A DNA stretch of 64,000 bases from NCBI RefSeq assembly GCF_026072635.1, contig NZ_AP023081.1:5824501-5888500 (forward strand). The letters run 5' to 3'. Of the stretch, positions 1-8,528 are shown in pieces. Origin of the DNA: Pseudomonas solani (GTDB taxonomy: Bacteria > Pseudomonadota > Gammaproteobacteria > Pseudomonadales > Pseudomonadaceae). A program made the position numbers and the translations under genes. The notes below the pieces were generated by a model. It was not told where the DNA came from. It did no database searches and saw only the letters and a program-made list of their open reading frames with translations. Numbering within the stretch: the first letter of the stretch is position 1; each line of letters opens with the position of its first letter.

Positions 1-1211
1 ACGCCGAAGAGGCCGGCTTCCTCGCCGGCCTGCGCGACTACGCCGTGCGCGCGCCGCATTACGACCTCAAGCACCTGCGCACCCTGGATGGCCGCATCGA
101 GGCGCACCTGGACGGGCTGCTGATCGCCGGGCTCAAGGGCCTGGACCTGCTGCTCAAGGGGCTGCATCCGCTGGCCACGGGCGAGGTGTTCGCCGCCACC
201 GCGCTGGCCTTCATGGCCGGCAACGGCCCGGCGCTGTCCACCCTCGCCGAGCACCTGCGCAAGGCGCCGGACGGCGAGCGGGCGTTCACCGCAGCCCTTG
301 GCTGGCTGGACTGGGACAAGGTCGAACCCTGGACCGAGCGCCTGCTGGCCTCCCAGGAGCCGCTGTTCCGCCGCCTGGGCCTGGCCGCCTGCGGCATGCA
401 CCGCCGCGATCCGGGCCCGGCGCTGATCGCTGGGCTCTCCCACGCCGACCCCGGCGTGCTGGCCCGTGCCGCGCGCACCGCCGGCGAACTGCGCCGGCGC
501 GACCTGATGCAAGCCATCCGCGCCCATCGCCTGCACGCCGACGAGGCGGTGCGCTTCTGGGCCAACTGGGCAACGGTGCAGATGGGTGACGAAGAGGCCC
601 TGGGCCCCCTGCGCCTGCTGGCCGAACAACAAGGCATGTTCCGCCTGCGGGCCCTCAACGCCCTGCTCTGCTGGCAACCCCGCGAGGCCAGCATCGCCTG
701 GCTGCGCGGGCTGATGCAGAGCCCGCAGCATCGACGCCTGGTGATCCAGGCCACCGGCCTGTTCGGTGACCCGGTGACGGTGCCCTGGCTGATCCAGCAG
801 ATGGGCGACCTGCCCCATGCCCGCGTGGCCGGCGAAGCCTTCACCCTGATCACCGGGGCAGACCTGGCCGAGCTGGACCTGGAGCTGAAGGTCTACCCCG
901 ACTACGACGCCGGCCCCACGGACGACCCCGACGACCCGAACGTGGACATGGACCCGGACACCGACCTGGCCTGGCCGGACCCGGCACGGGTGGAAGCCTG
1001 GTGGCAGGCCAACCAGGAGCGCTTCACCAAGGGCACCGGCTACCTGCTGGGCCAGCCCCTGAGCGAAGCCCGCTGCCTGGACGTATTGAAGACCGGCTAC
1101 CAGCGCCAGCGCGTCGCCGCTGCCTGCGCCCTCGCCCGCTACATCCCCACCCGCCCGCTGTTCCCCACCAGCGCCCCGGCCGTGCGCCAGCGCCAGTTGC
1201 TGGGTACCTGA
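1..1211 (+). CDS. TIGR02270-like HEAT-repeat protein, 5' end outside the window
   Basis: The reading frame is open from the first base, and residues upstream of the GTG at 45 (reading AEEAGFLAGLRDYA) continue the protein, so the true start lies left of the window. The protein is built of Ala/Leu-rich helical repeats that look HEAT-like, roughly residues 60-260. An acidic Asp/Pro-rich stretch follows, then a C-terminal helical segment. The opening resembles the TIGR02270 family of proteobacterial proteins of unknown function. Family members are often seen near type VI secretion genes, but no such neighbour is visible here. The stop at 1209-1211 is 12 bp from the convergent TetR gene. No function is assigned. 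Confidence 0.6.
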   Translation, partial: AEEAGFLAGLRDYAVRAPHYDLKHLRTLDGRIEAHLDGLLIAGLKGLDLLLKGLHPLATGEVFAATALAFMAGNGPALSTLAEHLRKAPDGERAFTAALGWLDWDKVEPWTERLLASQEPLFRRLGLAACGMHRRDPGPALIAGLSHADPGVLARAARTAGELRRRDLMQAIRAHRLHADEAVRFWANWATVQMGDEEALGPLRLLAEQQGMFRLRALNALLCWQPREASIAWLRGLMQSPQHRRLVIQATGLFGDPVTVPWLIQQMGDLPHARVAGEAFTLITGADLAELDLELKVYPDYDAGPTDDPDDPNVDMDPDTDLAWPDPARVEAWWQANQERFTKGTGYLLGQPLSEARCLDVLKTGYQRQRVAAACALARYIPTRPLFPTSAPAVRQRQLLGT

Positions 1212-1223
1212 CCCCGCCCGGGG

Positions 1224-1892
1224 TCAGGCCTGGAGAAAGCGCAGGATCGATTCGACGATCATGTCCCGGTGGCGCGCCTTCACCTCGGCCTCGTTGAGGT
1301 CGATGGCGAAGATCGCGCCCAGGGTGTGGCGGTTGGATACGCGGTAGAAGCAGAACGACGACATCAGCAGGTGCACGTCCATCGCCTGCACGCCGGTGCG
1401 GAAGGCGCCCGCAGCCACGCCACGGCGGAGGATGTCGTCGAGGCTGGCGAGGATGGTGACGTTGAGCGAGCCGATGGCATCGGACTCGCGGATGTACTGC
1501 CCGTGCTGGATGTTCTCGATGCTGACGATGCGCACGAAGTCGACGTTGCGGTCGTGGTGGTCGAAGGTGAACTCGACCAGGCGGCGGATCGCCTCGCGCG
1601 GTTCCAGTTCCGCCAGGTGCAGCTGCGCCTCGGTGTGGCGGATGTCGCCGTAGAGCTTCTCCAGCACGCGCAGGTAGAGCTGCTCCTTGCTCTCGAAGTA
1701 GTAGTAGATCATCCGCTTGGAGGTCTGGGTGCGCTCGGCGATGGCATCGACCCGGGCACCGGAGAGGCCCTGCTGGACGAATTCGACGATGGCCGCCTGG
1801 AGGATGTTCTCGCGGGTCTTCTCCGGGTTGTTCTTGCGGCTCTTGCGGGGTGTTTCGACAGGCTCGTCGGGCAGGTCAGCAGTAAGGGTCAT
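1224..1892 (-). CDS. TetR-family regulator, likely of quinate/shikimate genes
   Basis: A 222-residue TetR/AcrR-type repressor. An N-terminal Lys/Arg-rich tail is followed by a helix-turn-helix around residues 25-70 (ARVDAIAERTQTSKRMIYYY), then an all-helical ligand domain. The ATG at 1892 directly precedes MTLTADLP; a longer open frame upstream only overlaps quiC1. It lies 79 bp downstream of quiC1 on the same strand, so it probably shares that gene's promoter. A TAAC-N2-GTTA-type palindrome in the quiC1/MFS intergenic region recurs before aroQ and is the best candidate operator. That pairing is inference; the ligand could be 3-dehydroshikimate, quinate or shikimate. Confidence 0.85.
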   Translation of the reverse strand: MTLTADLPDEPVETPRKSRKNNPEKTRENILQAAIVEFVQQGLSGARVDAIAERTQTSKRMIYYYFESKEQLYLRVLEKLYGDIRHTEAQLHLAELEPREAIRRLVEFTFDHHDRNVDFVRIVSIENIQHGQYIRESDAIGSLNVTILASLDDILRRGVAAGAFRTGVQAMDVHLLMSSFCFYRVSNRHTLGAIFAIDLNEAEVKARHRDMIVESILRFLQA

Positions 1893-1971
1893 AACGGACT
1901 CAGGCCAAATGCATACCGGCCGGATTATGGGCCGGTCGCCCCTGCGAAGGAAGCGCCGGCCCACCCATCGG

Positions 1972-3882
1972 CTAGAGCTTCGCCTGGCGTGCGGTGCCAC
2001 TGCGCGCCTTGGCCATGGCCGCCAGGCGCACCGCCACGTTGGCCGCGCCGTAGCCGGCATAGCCGCCCTTGCGCTGCAGCAATTCGAAGAAGAAGCGCCC
2101 CTCGAACGGCTCGGTGTAGACGTGGAACAGTTCGCCGCCCTGGGCGTCGCGGTCGTAGAGCACGTTGTAGTAAGCCAGCTCGCTGAGGAACTCGTCGTCG
2201 AAGTCGAAGCGCGCGGCCAGGTCGTCGTAGTAGTTGAGCGGGATGTCCAGCAGCGGCACGCCGGCGTCCTTGGCCCGGGCGATCTCGGCGAACAGGTCGT
2301 CGCAGGCGAAGGCGATGTGGTGCACACCCGAGCCCCGGTAGCTGGACAGCGCGTGGGAGATGGCGGTGTTGCGGTTCTCCGAGATGTTCAACGGCAGGCG
2401 CACGCTACCGCAGCGGCTGCGCAGGGCGCGGCTCTTCACCAGGCCGTAGGGGTCGGGCAGCACCACCTCGTCGTCGGCCTCGAAATCCAGCAGGCCCTTG
2501 TAGAACAGCACCCAGCTGTCGAGGCTGTCGGCCGGCAGCGCCATGGCCATGTGGTCGATGCGCGTGAGGCTGCCGCTGGGCTGCGCGGCGGCGTCGAGGC
2601 GGAAGTCGCTGTCATAGATGGTCTGCCCCGGCGCGGAGGGTTCCACCAGGTAGATCAGGCTGCCATCCGGCGCGCGCACGGCGGGGATTTCCCGCTCGTT
2701 GGGGCCGACCAGGCCGCGATAGGGCTGCCCGCGATAGGCCCGCGCCCGCTCCAGGGCCGAGGCGCTGTCGCCCACGCGCAGGGCGGTGGCGCAAAGCGAC
2801 GGACCGTGGGCCTCGAAGAAGCCGTGGGCGAAGGAATAGGGTTCGGCGTTGAGGACGATGTTGATATCGCCCTGGCGCAGCAGGCTCACGTCCTTGGAGC
2901 GGTGCTGCCCGGCGCGGGCGAAGCCCAGGCGCTCCAGCCAGGTGGCCAGGCGCGCGCCCTGCTCGCCGTCGACGGCGAATTCGAGGAACTCCACGCCGTC
3001 GTAGCGGCCGGCCGGCGGCGGCGCGAACAGCAGGTCGAGGTCGGCGGGCGGCGTCGGGTCCTGGCGCAGCAGGTCGCGGGTCTTCTCCTCCAGGTACAGC
3101 AGCGAGCGCAGGCCGTCGGCGGCATTGGCCCGGGGCGGTGCGGCGCGGAAGCCGTCGTTGAAGATCTCCAGCGACAGCGGGCCGCGATAACCGCTGCGCA
3201 GGATGGGCGCGAGGAAGCCCGGCAGGTCGAACTCGCCCTGACCCGGGAAGCAGCGGAAGTGGCGGCTCCACTCCAGCACGTCCATAGCCAGGATCGGCGC
3301 GTCGGCCATCTGCACGAAGAAGATCTTCTCGCCGGGGATATCGGCGATGGCCCGGGGATCGCCCTTGAGCGACAGGGTGTGGAAGCTGTCGAGGATCACC
3401 CCCACGGCCGGGTGGTCGGCCTGGCGCACCAGGTTCCAGACCTGCTGCCAGGTGTTGACGTGGCGGCCCCAGGCCAGGGCCTCGTAGCCGATGCGCAGGC
3501 CGCGCGCGCCGGCGTGCTCGCCGAGCAGGCGCAGGTCGTCCACCAGGGTGCGCTCATCGCCCAGGGAATCAGCGGCGACGTTGCTGCACACCAGCACCAG
3601 GTCGGTGCCCAGCTCCTGCATCAGGTCGAACTTGCGTTCGGCGCGGTCGAGGTTCTTCTGCAAGCGGTCGCGGCGGCAGCCCTCGAAGTCGCGGAACGGC
3701 TGGAACAGGGTGATGGCGAGCCCGAGGTCGGCGCACAGCTGGCGCACTTCACGGGGGCTGCCGGCGTAGTAGAGAAGGTCGTTCTCGAAGATCTCCACAC
3801 CGTCGAAACCGGCGGCGGCGATGGCTTCGAGCTTTTCCGGCAGGGTGCCGCTCAACGAGACGGTGGCAATCGAACGCTGCAT
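1972..3882 (-). CDS. quiC1: 3-dehydroshikimate dehydratase QuiC1 (two-domain)
   Basis: It dehydrates 3-dehydroshikimate to protocatechuate, joining quinate/shikimate catabolism to the beta-ketoadipate pathway. The 636-residue length fits the bacterial two-domain form. Residues 1-275 or so are a xylose-isomerase-like TIM barrel with metal ligands E134 (YEAL), D165 (ILDSFH), Q191 (FVQMAD) and E239 (SLEIF), positions I recall for P. putida QuiC1. Residues from about 290 on are a vicinal-oxygen-chelate region resembling 4-hydroxyphenylpyruvate dioxygenase. The start at 3882 begins MQRSIATVSL. It heads a minus-strand operon with the TetR gene and diverges from the MFS/porin pair across a control region of about 580 bp. 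Confidence 0.93.
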   Translation of the reverse strand: MQRSIATVSLSGTLPEKLEAIAAAGFDGVEIFENDLLYYAGSPREVRQLCADLGLAITLFQPFRDFEGCRRDRLQKNLDRAERKFDLMQELGTDLVLVCSNVAADSLGDERTLVDDLRLLGEHAGARGLRIGYEALAWGRHVNTWQQVWNLVRQADHPAVGVILDSFHTLSLKGDPRAIADIPGEKIFFVQMADAPILAMDVLEWSRHFRCFPGQGEFDLPGFLAPILRSGYRGPLSLEIFNDGFRAAPPRANAADGLRSLLYLEEKTRDLLRQDPTPPADLDLLFAPPPAGRYDGVEFLEFAVDGEQGARLATWLERLGFARAGQHRSKDVSLLRQGDINIVLNAEPYSFAHGFFEAHGPSLCATALRVGDSASALERARAYRGQPYRGLVGPNEREIPAVRAPDGSLIYLVEPSAPGQTIYDSDFRLDAAAQPSGSLTRIDHMAMALPADSLDSWVLFYKGLLDFEADDEVVLPDPYGLVKSRALRSRCGSVRLPLNISENRNTAISHALSSYRGSGVHHIAFACDDLFAEIARAKDAGVPLLDIPLNYYDDLAARFDFDDEFLSELAYYNVLYDRDAQGGELFHVYTEPFEGRFFFELLQRKGGYAGYGAANVAVRLAAMAKARSGTARQAKL

Positions 3883-4023
3883 GCTTCAGCTCCTGATCGA
3901 GGGCGCCGGCTCTGCGGTCGGCGGCAGGGGTGGCCGCCGCGATTCCCGACACGAAGTCGGAGGATTTTGCGCGGCAGCCGTAGCGCAATCGATTATTCGT
4001 AGCTAAAGTCCGCCCAGCAATTG

Positions 4024-4045
4024 AAATGTACGAACTGGTTAGTTT
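4024..4045. promoter_or_regulatory. Candidate TetR-type operator shared with aroQ promoter
   Basis: This 22-bp site contains AACTGGTTA within GTACGAACTGGTTAGTTT. The same sequence, in opposite orientation and matching at 20 of 22 bases, lies at 46728-46749 before aroQ, where the core is the perfect palindrome TAAC-TG-GTTA. It sits 142 bp from the quiC1 start and next to twin PcaR-type repeats. The likeliest binder is the TetR protein encoded at 1224-1892, but this is inferred. The rest of the 3883-4461 gap shows only AT-richer DNA and the PcaR sites. Confidence 0.6.
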
Positions 4046-4048
4046 TGT

Positions 4049-4082
4049 GTTCGATTACCGAACAGAAGGCCGGTTATCGAAT
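4049..4082. promoter_or_regulatory. Twin PcaR-type operator in quiC1/MFS promoter region
   Basis: Repeat 1 is GTTCGATTACCGAAC (4049-4063) and repeat 2 is GGCCGGTTATCGAAT (4068-4082), offset 19 bp. This is the spacing seen at the other PcaR-type sites in the window. P. putida PcaR is known to bind 15-bp repeats of the form GTTCGATAATCGCAC. A poorer match (CGATTATTCG) lies near 3990. Confidence 0.65.
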
Positions 4083-4461
4083 TGACGGTATTTCGCTCAC
4101 TGCGCAACCATCTTCACCACATTGCAACCCGCCGTCGGCACAGCCTGCTGAAAACGCCACGGCAAAACGCAATCGAAACCCAGCGTCACCACATAACAAT
4201 TTCAAGAATCGGGTAAATCCTCATGCTCACGCCAAGCCGCCTCACCGCACTCCCCCCTCCCTCAGCCATGCCGTGCCCCGCCCCCCGGGCGCGAACGGCC
4301 TAGCCATCCCCGGCAGCACTCCCTGAACCAGACCGGTCAACCCGGCACGTGCCCCTAGGGCACCGCCAGTCCGGCCAAGCCTGCGTGCACCTCATTCGAC
4401 CCGGCACACTACCGGTCGAGCCCGCTTGCCCGGCATACAGACAAGAACAACGGAGACAACG

Positions 4462-5838
4462 ATGGCTACTCCCTCAAGCTCCCAAGCCAAGAAAGCAACT
4501 GCCAGCGGGTGGATAGGCTCCGCCCTCGAGTACTACGACTTCTTCATCTACGCCCAGGCAGCGGCGCTGATCTTCCCGCAGATCTTCTTCCCCTCCACCG
4601 ACCCGAAGATCGCCATCGTCGCCTCGCTGGCCACCTACGGCGTCGGCTACCTGGCGCGCCCCATCGGCGCCTTCGTGCTCGGCCACTGGGGCGACACCCG
4701 CGGCCGCAAGAACGTGTTGCTGCTGTGCATGTTCCTCATGGGCATCTCCACCATGGCCGTGGGCCTGCTGCCCACCTACCACGACATCGGCATCCTCGCG
4801 CCGGTGCTGCTGGTGGTGCTGCGCCTGATCCAGGGCTTCGCCGTGGCTGGGGAAATCTCCGGGGCCAGCTCGATGATCATGGAGCACGCGCCCTTCGGCC
4901 GGCGTGGCTATTACGCCAGCTTCACCCTGCAGGGCGTGCAGGCCGGCCAGGTGATGGCCGCCGCGGTGTTCCTGCCACTGGCCTACTTCATGCCCAGCGA
5001 TGCCTTCAATGAATGGGGCTGGCGCATTCCCTTCCTGCTCAGCGCCTTGGTGCTGGTGGCCGGCTACATCATCCGCCGCGAAGTCCACGAAACCCCGGCC
5101 TTCGTCAACGAGGAGGCGCAGCAGAAGGTCGCCAAGTCGCCGGTCACCGAGGCCTTCCGCCACAGCTGGAAGAACATGATCCTGGTCACCTTCATGGCGC
5201 TGATGAACGTCATCCCGGTGGTGGCCACCATCTTCGGCGCCGCCTACGCGGTGCAGCCGGCCTACGGCATCGGCTTCGACAAGAGCGTCTACCTGTGGAT
5301 TCCGGTGGTAGGCAACATAGTCGCGGTGCTGGTCATCCCCTTCATCGGCAACCTCTCCGACAGGATCGGCCGCCGCCCGACCATGATCACCGGCGCCCTG
5401 GGCTCCGGCCTGCTGGCCTTCGCCTACCTCTACGCCATCAGCATCCAGAACGTGCCCCTGGCCTTCTGCATGTCGATCCTCATGTGGGGCATGGTCTACC
5501 AGGGCTACAACGCGGTGTTCCCGAGCTTCTACCCGGAACTGTTCCAGACCCGCTACCGCGTCTCGGCCATGGCCATCTCGCAGAACATCGGCACCATGTT
5601 CACCGCCATGCTGCCGGCGCTGTTCGCCGCCGTCGCCCCGCCCGGCTCGGACAACGTCCCGGTGATCGTTGGCAGCCTGGCCTTCGCCATCACCTGCATC
5701 TGCGCCCTCGCCGCCTACCTGGCGCCCGAGACCTACCGGCTGGGCATGGAGGACCTCGGCAAGCCCGACGCCAAGCCCATGGACAAGACCCAGTACGACA
5801 GCAGCCGCGAAAACAGCCTGCGCGTCGCCAGCCACTGA
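4462..5838 (+). CDS. MFS metabolite:H+ symporter, probably shikimate/quinate-type uptake
   Basis: A 458-residue major-facilitator protein of the metabolite:H+ symporter (ShiA/ProP-like) kind, in the inner membrane. About 12 hydrophobic segments are visible. The opening GWIGSALEYYDFFIYAQAA and the loop GHWGDTRGRKN between helices 2 and 3 are typical of the group. The ATG at 4462 is chosen because GGAG precedes it at 4452-4455; an in-frame start at 4426 lacks one. It diverges from quiC1 and is followed by an OprD porin, which suggests uptake of quinate, shikimate or dehydroshikimate. The substrate is inferred from neighbours only. Confidence 0.85.
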   Translation: MATPSSSQAKKATASGWIGSALEYYDFFIYAQAAALIFPQIFFPSTDPKIAIVASLATYGVGYLARPIGAFVLGHWGDTRGRKNVLLLCMFLMGISTMAVGLLPTYHDIGILAPVLLVVLRLIQGFAVAGEISGASSMIMEHAPFGRRGYYASFTLQGVQAGQVMAAAVFLPLAYFMPSDAFNEWGWRIPFLLSALVLVAGYIIRREVHETPAFVNEEAQQKVAKSPVTEAFRHSWKNMILVTFMALMNVIPVVATIFGAAYAVQPAYGIGFDKSVYLWIPVVGNIVAVLVIPFIGNLSDRIGRRPTMITGALGSGLLAFAYLYAISIQNVPLAFCMSILMWGMVYQGYNAVFPSFYPELFQTRYRVSAMAISQNIGTMFTAMLPALFAAVAPPGSDNVPVIVGSLAFAITCICALAAYLAPETYRLGMEDLGKPDAKPMDKTQYDSSRENSLRVASH

Positions 5839-5955
5839 CGCCCCCGGGGCTCCTCCGGGGCCCCGCACTCACCTGCACCACTCAACGCCTTTCGCGCCAC
5901 GGCGCGAGACGGCTTCGCCATGCCTGAAAACAACAAGCAAAGAGGCACGATCACC

Positions 5956-7218
5956 ATGCAACAGCCGCATCGCAACCGCCTTTCCCACGCCCGCCTGCCG
6001 CTGGCCGTCGCCCTGGCCCTAAGCGCCGGCGCCGTGTCTGCCGAGCCCGGCTTCGTCGAGGACGCCACGGCCACCCTGACGGCGCGCAACTTCTACATGA
6101 ACCGCAATTTCGTCGGCGGCACCACCCAGGCCCAGGCCGAGGAATGGACCCAGAGCTTCATCCTCGACGCCCGCTCCGGCTTCACCCAGGGGCCGGTGGG
6201 TTTCGGTGTCGACGTGCTCGGCCTGTATGCCCTCAAGCTCGACGGTGGCAAGGGCACCCGGGGCACCCAGCTGCTGCCGGTGCATGACGATGGCCGCCCC
6301 GCCGACGACTTCGGCCGCCTCGGCGTGGCCGGCAAGATGCGCCTGTCGAAGACCGAGCTGAAGGTCGGCGAATGGATGCCGGTGCTGCCCATCCTGCGTT
6401 CCGACGACGGCCGCTCCCTGCCGCAGACCTTCGAAGGCGCCCAGCTGACCTCCAAGGAGTTCGACGGCCTGACCCTCTACGCCGGCCAGTTCCGCGGCAA
6501 CAGCCCGCGCAACGACGCCAGCATGGAAGACATGTCCCTCAACGGCCGCGCGGCCTTCACCTCGGACCGCTTCGACTTCGCCGGCGGCGAATACGCCTTC
6601 AACCAGGGCCGCACCCTGCTCGGCGCCTGGCACGCCCGACTGGAGGACATCTACCAGCAGAACTACCTGCAACTGACCCACAGCCAGCCCCTCGGCGACT
6701 GGACCCTGGGCGCCAACATCGGCTGGTTCAACGGCAAGGAAGACGGCAGCGCTCTGGCCGGCGACCTGGACAACCGCACCTGGTCCGGCCTGTTCTCGGC
6801 GAAGATCGGCGGCAACACCTTCTACCTCGGCCTGCAGAAGGTCAGCGGCGACGATGCCTGGATGCGCGTCAACGGCACCAGCGGCGGCACCCTGGCCAAC
6901 GACAGCTACAACTCCAGCTACGAGAACGCCAAGGAAAAGTCCTGGCAGCTGCGCCACGACTACAACTTCGTCGCCCTCGGCATCCCCGGCCTGACCCTGA
7001 TGAACCGCTACATCCACGGCTCCAACGTGCACACCGGCAGCGTCACCGACGGCAAGGAATGGGGCCGCGAAAGCGAGCTCGCCTACGTGGTGCAGTCCGG
7101 CACCTTCAAGAGCCTGGCGGTGAAGTGGCGCAACTCCAGCCAGCGCCGCGACTGGGGCAACACCAACAGCTTCGACGAGAACCGCCTGATCGTCAGCTAC
7201 CCGTTCTCGCTGCTCTGA
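5956..7218 (+). CDS. OprD-family outer-membrane porin
   Basis: A substrate-specific outer-membrane channel of the OprD/OccK type, 420 residues from the ATG at 5956. The first 29 residues form a signal peptide (hydrophobic PLAVALALSAGAVSA, cut before EPGF). The mature part shows alternating beta-strand texture and ends in the hydrophobic SYPFSLL expected of a beta-barrel. An AGAGG motif at 5941-5945 supports this start over 5920. It follows the MFS gene by 117 bp, so the pair likely passes an aromatic or hydroaromatic acid through both membranes. It seems to correspond to the porin next to quiC1 in P. aeruginosa. The 3' end and terminator are duplicated downstream. Confidence 0.88.
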   Translation: MQQPHRNRLSHARLPLAVALALSAGAVSAEPGFVEDATATLTARNFYMNRNFVGGTTQAQAEEWTQSFILDARSGFTQGPVGFGVDVLGLYALKLDGGKGTRGTQLLPVHDDGRPADDFGRLGVAGKMRLSKTELKVGEWMPVLPILRSDDGRSLPQTFEGAQLTSKEFDGLTLYAGQFRGNSPRNDASMEDMSLNGRAAFTSDRFDFAGGEYAFNQGRTLLGAWHARLEDIYQQNYLQLTHSQPLGDWTLGANIGWFNGKEDGSALAGDLDNRTWSGLFSAKIGGNTFYLGLQKVSGDDAWMRVNGTSGGTLANDSYNSSYENAKEKSWQLRHDYNFVALGIPGLTLMNRYIHGSNVHTGSVTDGKEWGRESELAYVVQSGTFKSLAVKWRNSSQRRDWGNTNSFDENRLIVSYPFSLL

Positions 7219-7276
7219 ATCCCCGCTTCATCCTCGTAGCTGCAGCCCCTCGCCCGTCCTTGTGACGGGCTTTTTT
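7186..7276. repeat. 91-bp direct repeat, copy A (porin 3' end plus terminator)
   Basis: These 91 bases, covering the last 33 bases of the porin gene and its terminator, recur without mismatch at 7653-7743, 467 bp downstream. The match begins at CTGATCGTCAGC and stops right after the six-T run. Confidence 0.95.
7252..7276 (+). terminator. Intrinsic terminator of the MFS-porin operon
   Basis: A GCCCGTC/GACGGGC stem with a 5-base loop is followed by six T residues. It lies 34 bp past the porin stop codon. Confidence 0.85.
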
Positions 7277-7652
7277 ATGGGGTGGGTAGAACCCGCGAAA
7301 CCCGGCGCAGGAATCGTCGGGTGGCACGGACCGCCCATCTCGTGGGAGCGAATTCATTCGCGATGGAGTGCCCGGCCATCCACAGCCAGGTGCCGGCGGA
7401 AGGTCTTTCGCGGCTGAAGCCGCTCCCACAGGGGGCTGCGCCACCGCGCCCGATCAAAAACACCCACCGGTGTGTAGGGTGGATGACGCTCTTTTCATCC
7501 ACCAGGCGATGCCACCGGTGAACTCGGTGCGAGGGCAGCCCTGCGGCCTGCTTGGCGAATGAATTGGCTCTGTCTGCGTTAGCTGTTGTGGTTTTAAAGC
7601 AAGCGCTCAAGCACGGCCATTTCCGGGCGTCCAAGGGTTCGTGCCACCTCCA
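7277..7652. repeat. REP-rich spacer, first unit
   Basis: No gene is credible here. The stretch holds a REP pair (GGAGCGAATTCATTCGCG near 7346 and CGGCTGAAGCCGCTCCCAC near 7410). A GTAGGGTGGATGACGCTC motif follows near 7478, then the truncated MITE-like end listed separately. The same order recurs in diverged form in 7744-7997, so the spacer was duplicated together with the 91-bp repeat. Confidence 0.75.
7554..7650. mobile_element. Truncated end of the MITE-like repeat (partial copy)
   Basis: It starts with the terminal sequence GGCGAATGAATTGGCTCTG and follows the full copy at 20579 closely for about 95 bp. It is then cut off exactly where the second 91-bp repeat begins. The other terminus is absent. 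Confidence 0.7.
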
Positions 7653-7743
7653 CTGATCGTCAGCTACCCGTTCTCGCTGCTCTGAATCCCCGCTTCATCC
7701 TCGTAGCTGCAGCCCCTCGCCCGTCCTTGTGACGGGCTTTTTT
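7653..7743. repeat. 91-bp direct repeat, copy B (displaced porin 3' end and terminator)
   Basis: Identical to 7186-7276, including the porin stop codon and hairpin-plus-T-run, but not preceded by the rest of the porin gene. It is a duplicated scrap rather than a gene. Confidence 0.95.
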
Positions 7744-8050
7744 GTAGGAGCGAATTCATTCGCGATGAGGCATCCGGTCGTTCGGAGCCAGGTGCCGGCG
7801 GCAGGTCTTTCGCGGCTGAAGCCGCTCCCACAGGGGACGCCCGCAGCGAGGCCGAACCGCGCACCGTGCTCAACCCGAACCACGGTGCCAACCGATGTGT
7901 AGGGTGGATGACGCTCTTTTCATCCACCAGGCGGTGCCACCGGTGAACGCGGTGCGAGGGCAGCCCTGCGGCCTGCTTGGCGAATGAATTCGCCCCTACA
8001 GGTGTCGCAGACGGCGGTGGCCCTGGGTGCATGCGCAAGATACGCCGCAC
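7744..8050. repeat. REP-rich spacer, second unit
   Basis: A diverged second copy of the 7277-7560 arrangement: GGAGCGAATTCATTCGCG, CGGCTGAAGCCGCTCCCAC and GTAGGGTGGATGACGCTC occur in the same order. Open frames across it are translations of repeats and are not supported. Confidence 0.7.
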
Positions 8051-8054
8051 ACAC

Positions 8055-8091
8055 AAAAACGCCGCCCGGATGCGGGATCCGGGCGGCGTTT
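8055..8091 (-). terminator. Intrinsic terminator after pcaC
   Basis: On the minus strand a 14-bp GC-rich stem (AACGCCGCCCGGAT paired with ATCCGGGCGGCGTT) closes with a short loop and runs into T residues. It lies 14 bp past the pcaC stop and ends the pcaBDC run. Confidence 0.85.
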
Positions 8092-8105
8092 GTATGGCTC
8101 GCAGG

Positions 8106-8501
8106 TCAGTCCTGCAGCGATTCCACGCCCAGTTCGTCCCACACCGATTCGGCCAGGTGGAAGGTGGCATTGGCAGCGGGAATGCCGCAGTAGATGGCGC
8201 TCTGCATGATCACTTCCTTGATCTCGTCGCGGGTCACGCCGTTGTTCTTCGCCGCGCGCAGGTGCAGGCGCAGCTCGCCCTCGCGGTTCATGCCGATGAG
8301 CATGGCGATGGTCACCAGGCTACGGATGTGGCGCGGCAGGCCCGGGCGCGTCCAGATATCACCCCAGGCGTGGCGGGTGATCATCTCCTGGAACTCTTCG
8401 TTGAAGGGCGTGAGGTTCTGCAGGCTGCGGTCGACATGGGCATCGCCCAGCACCGCGCGGCGCACCTGCATGCCGGCCTCGTAGCGTTCTTTCTCGTCCA
8501 T
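8106..8501 (-). CDS. pcaC: 4-carboxymuconolactone decarboxylase
   Basis: It decarboxylates 4-carboxymuconolactone to 3-oxoadipate enol-lactone, the third step after protocatechuate ring cleavage, in the cytoplasm. The 131-residue single-domain protein matches the family length. It carries the AhpD-like helical core (RSLVTIAMLIGMNREGELRL, then DEIKEVIMQSAIYCG). It is the last gene of pcaB-pcaD-pcaC, 27 bp after pcaD, and a strong terminator follows. Family and context agree, so confidence is high. Confidence 0.95.
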   Translation of the reverse strand: MDEKERYEAGMQVRRAVLGDAHVDRSLQNLTPFNEEFQEMITRHAWGDIWTRPGLPRHIRSLVTIAMLIGMNREGELRLHLRAAKNNGVTRDEIKEVIMQSAIYCGIPAANATFHLAESVWDELGVESLQD

Positions 8502-8528
8502 CGGTGGCTCCTCGCTAACCCTGGGCCT

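Noticed and set aside
1224..2327. 367-codon frame as an N-terminally extended TetR protein
   Set aside because: The extra 145 residues lie inside quiC1 in another frame and lack protein character.
3981..4000. Another PcaR-type repeat near quiC1
   Set aside because: CGATTATTCG fits only half the motif and has no partner at 19 bp.
4021..4326. 101-codon plus-strand frame in the quiC1/MFS gap
   Set aside because: It overlaps both operator sites, has no ribosome site or recognisable protein features, and looks like chance.
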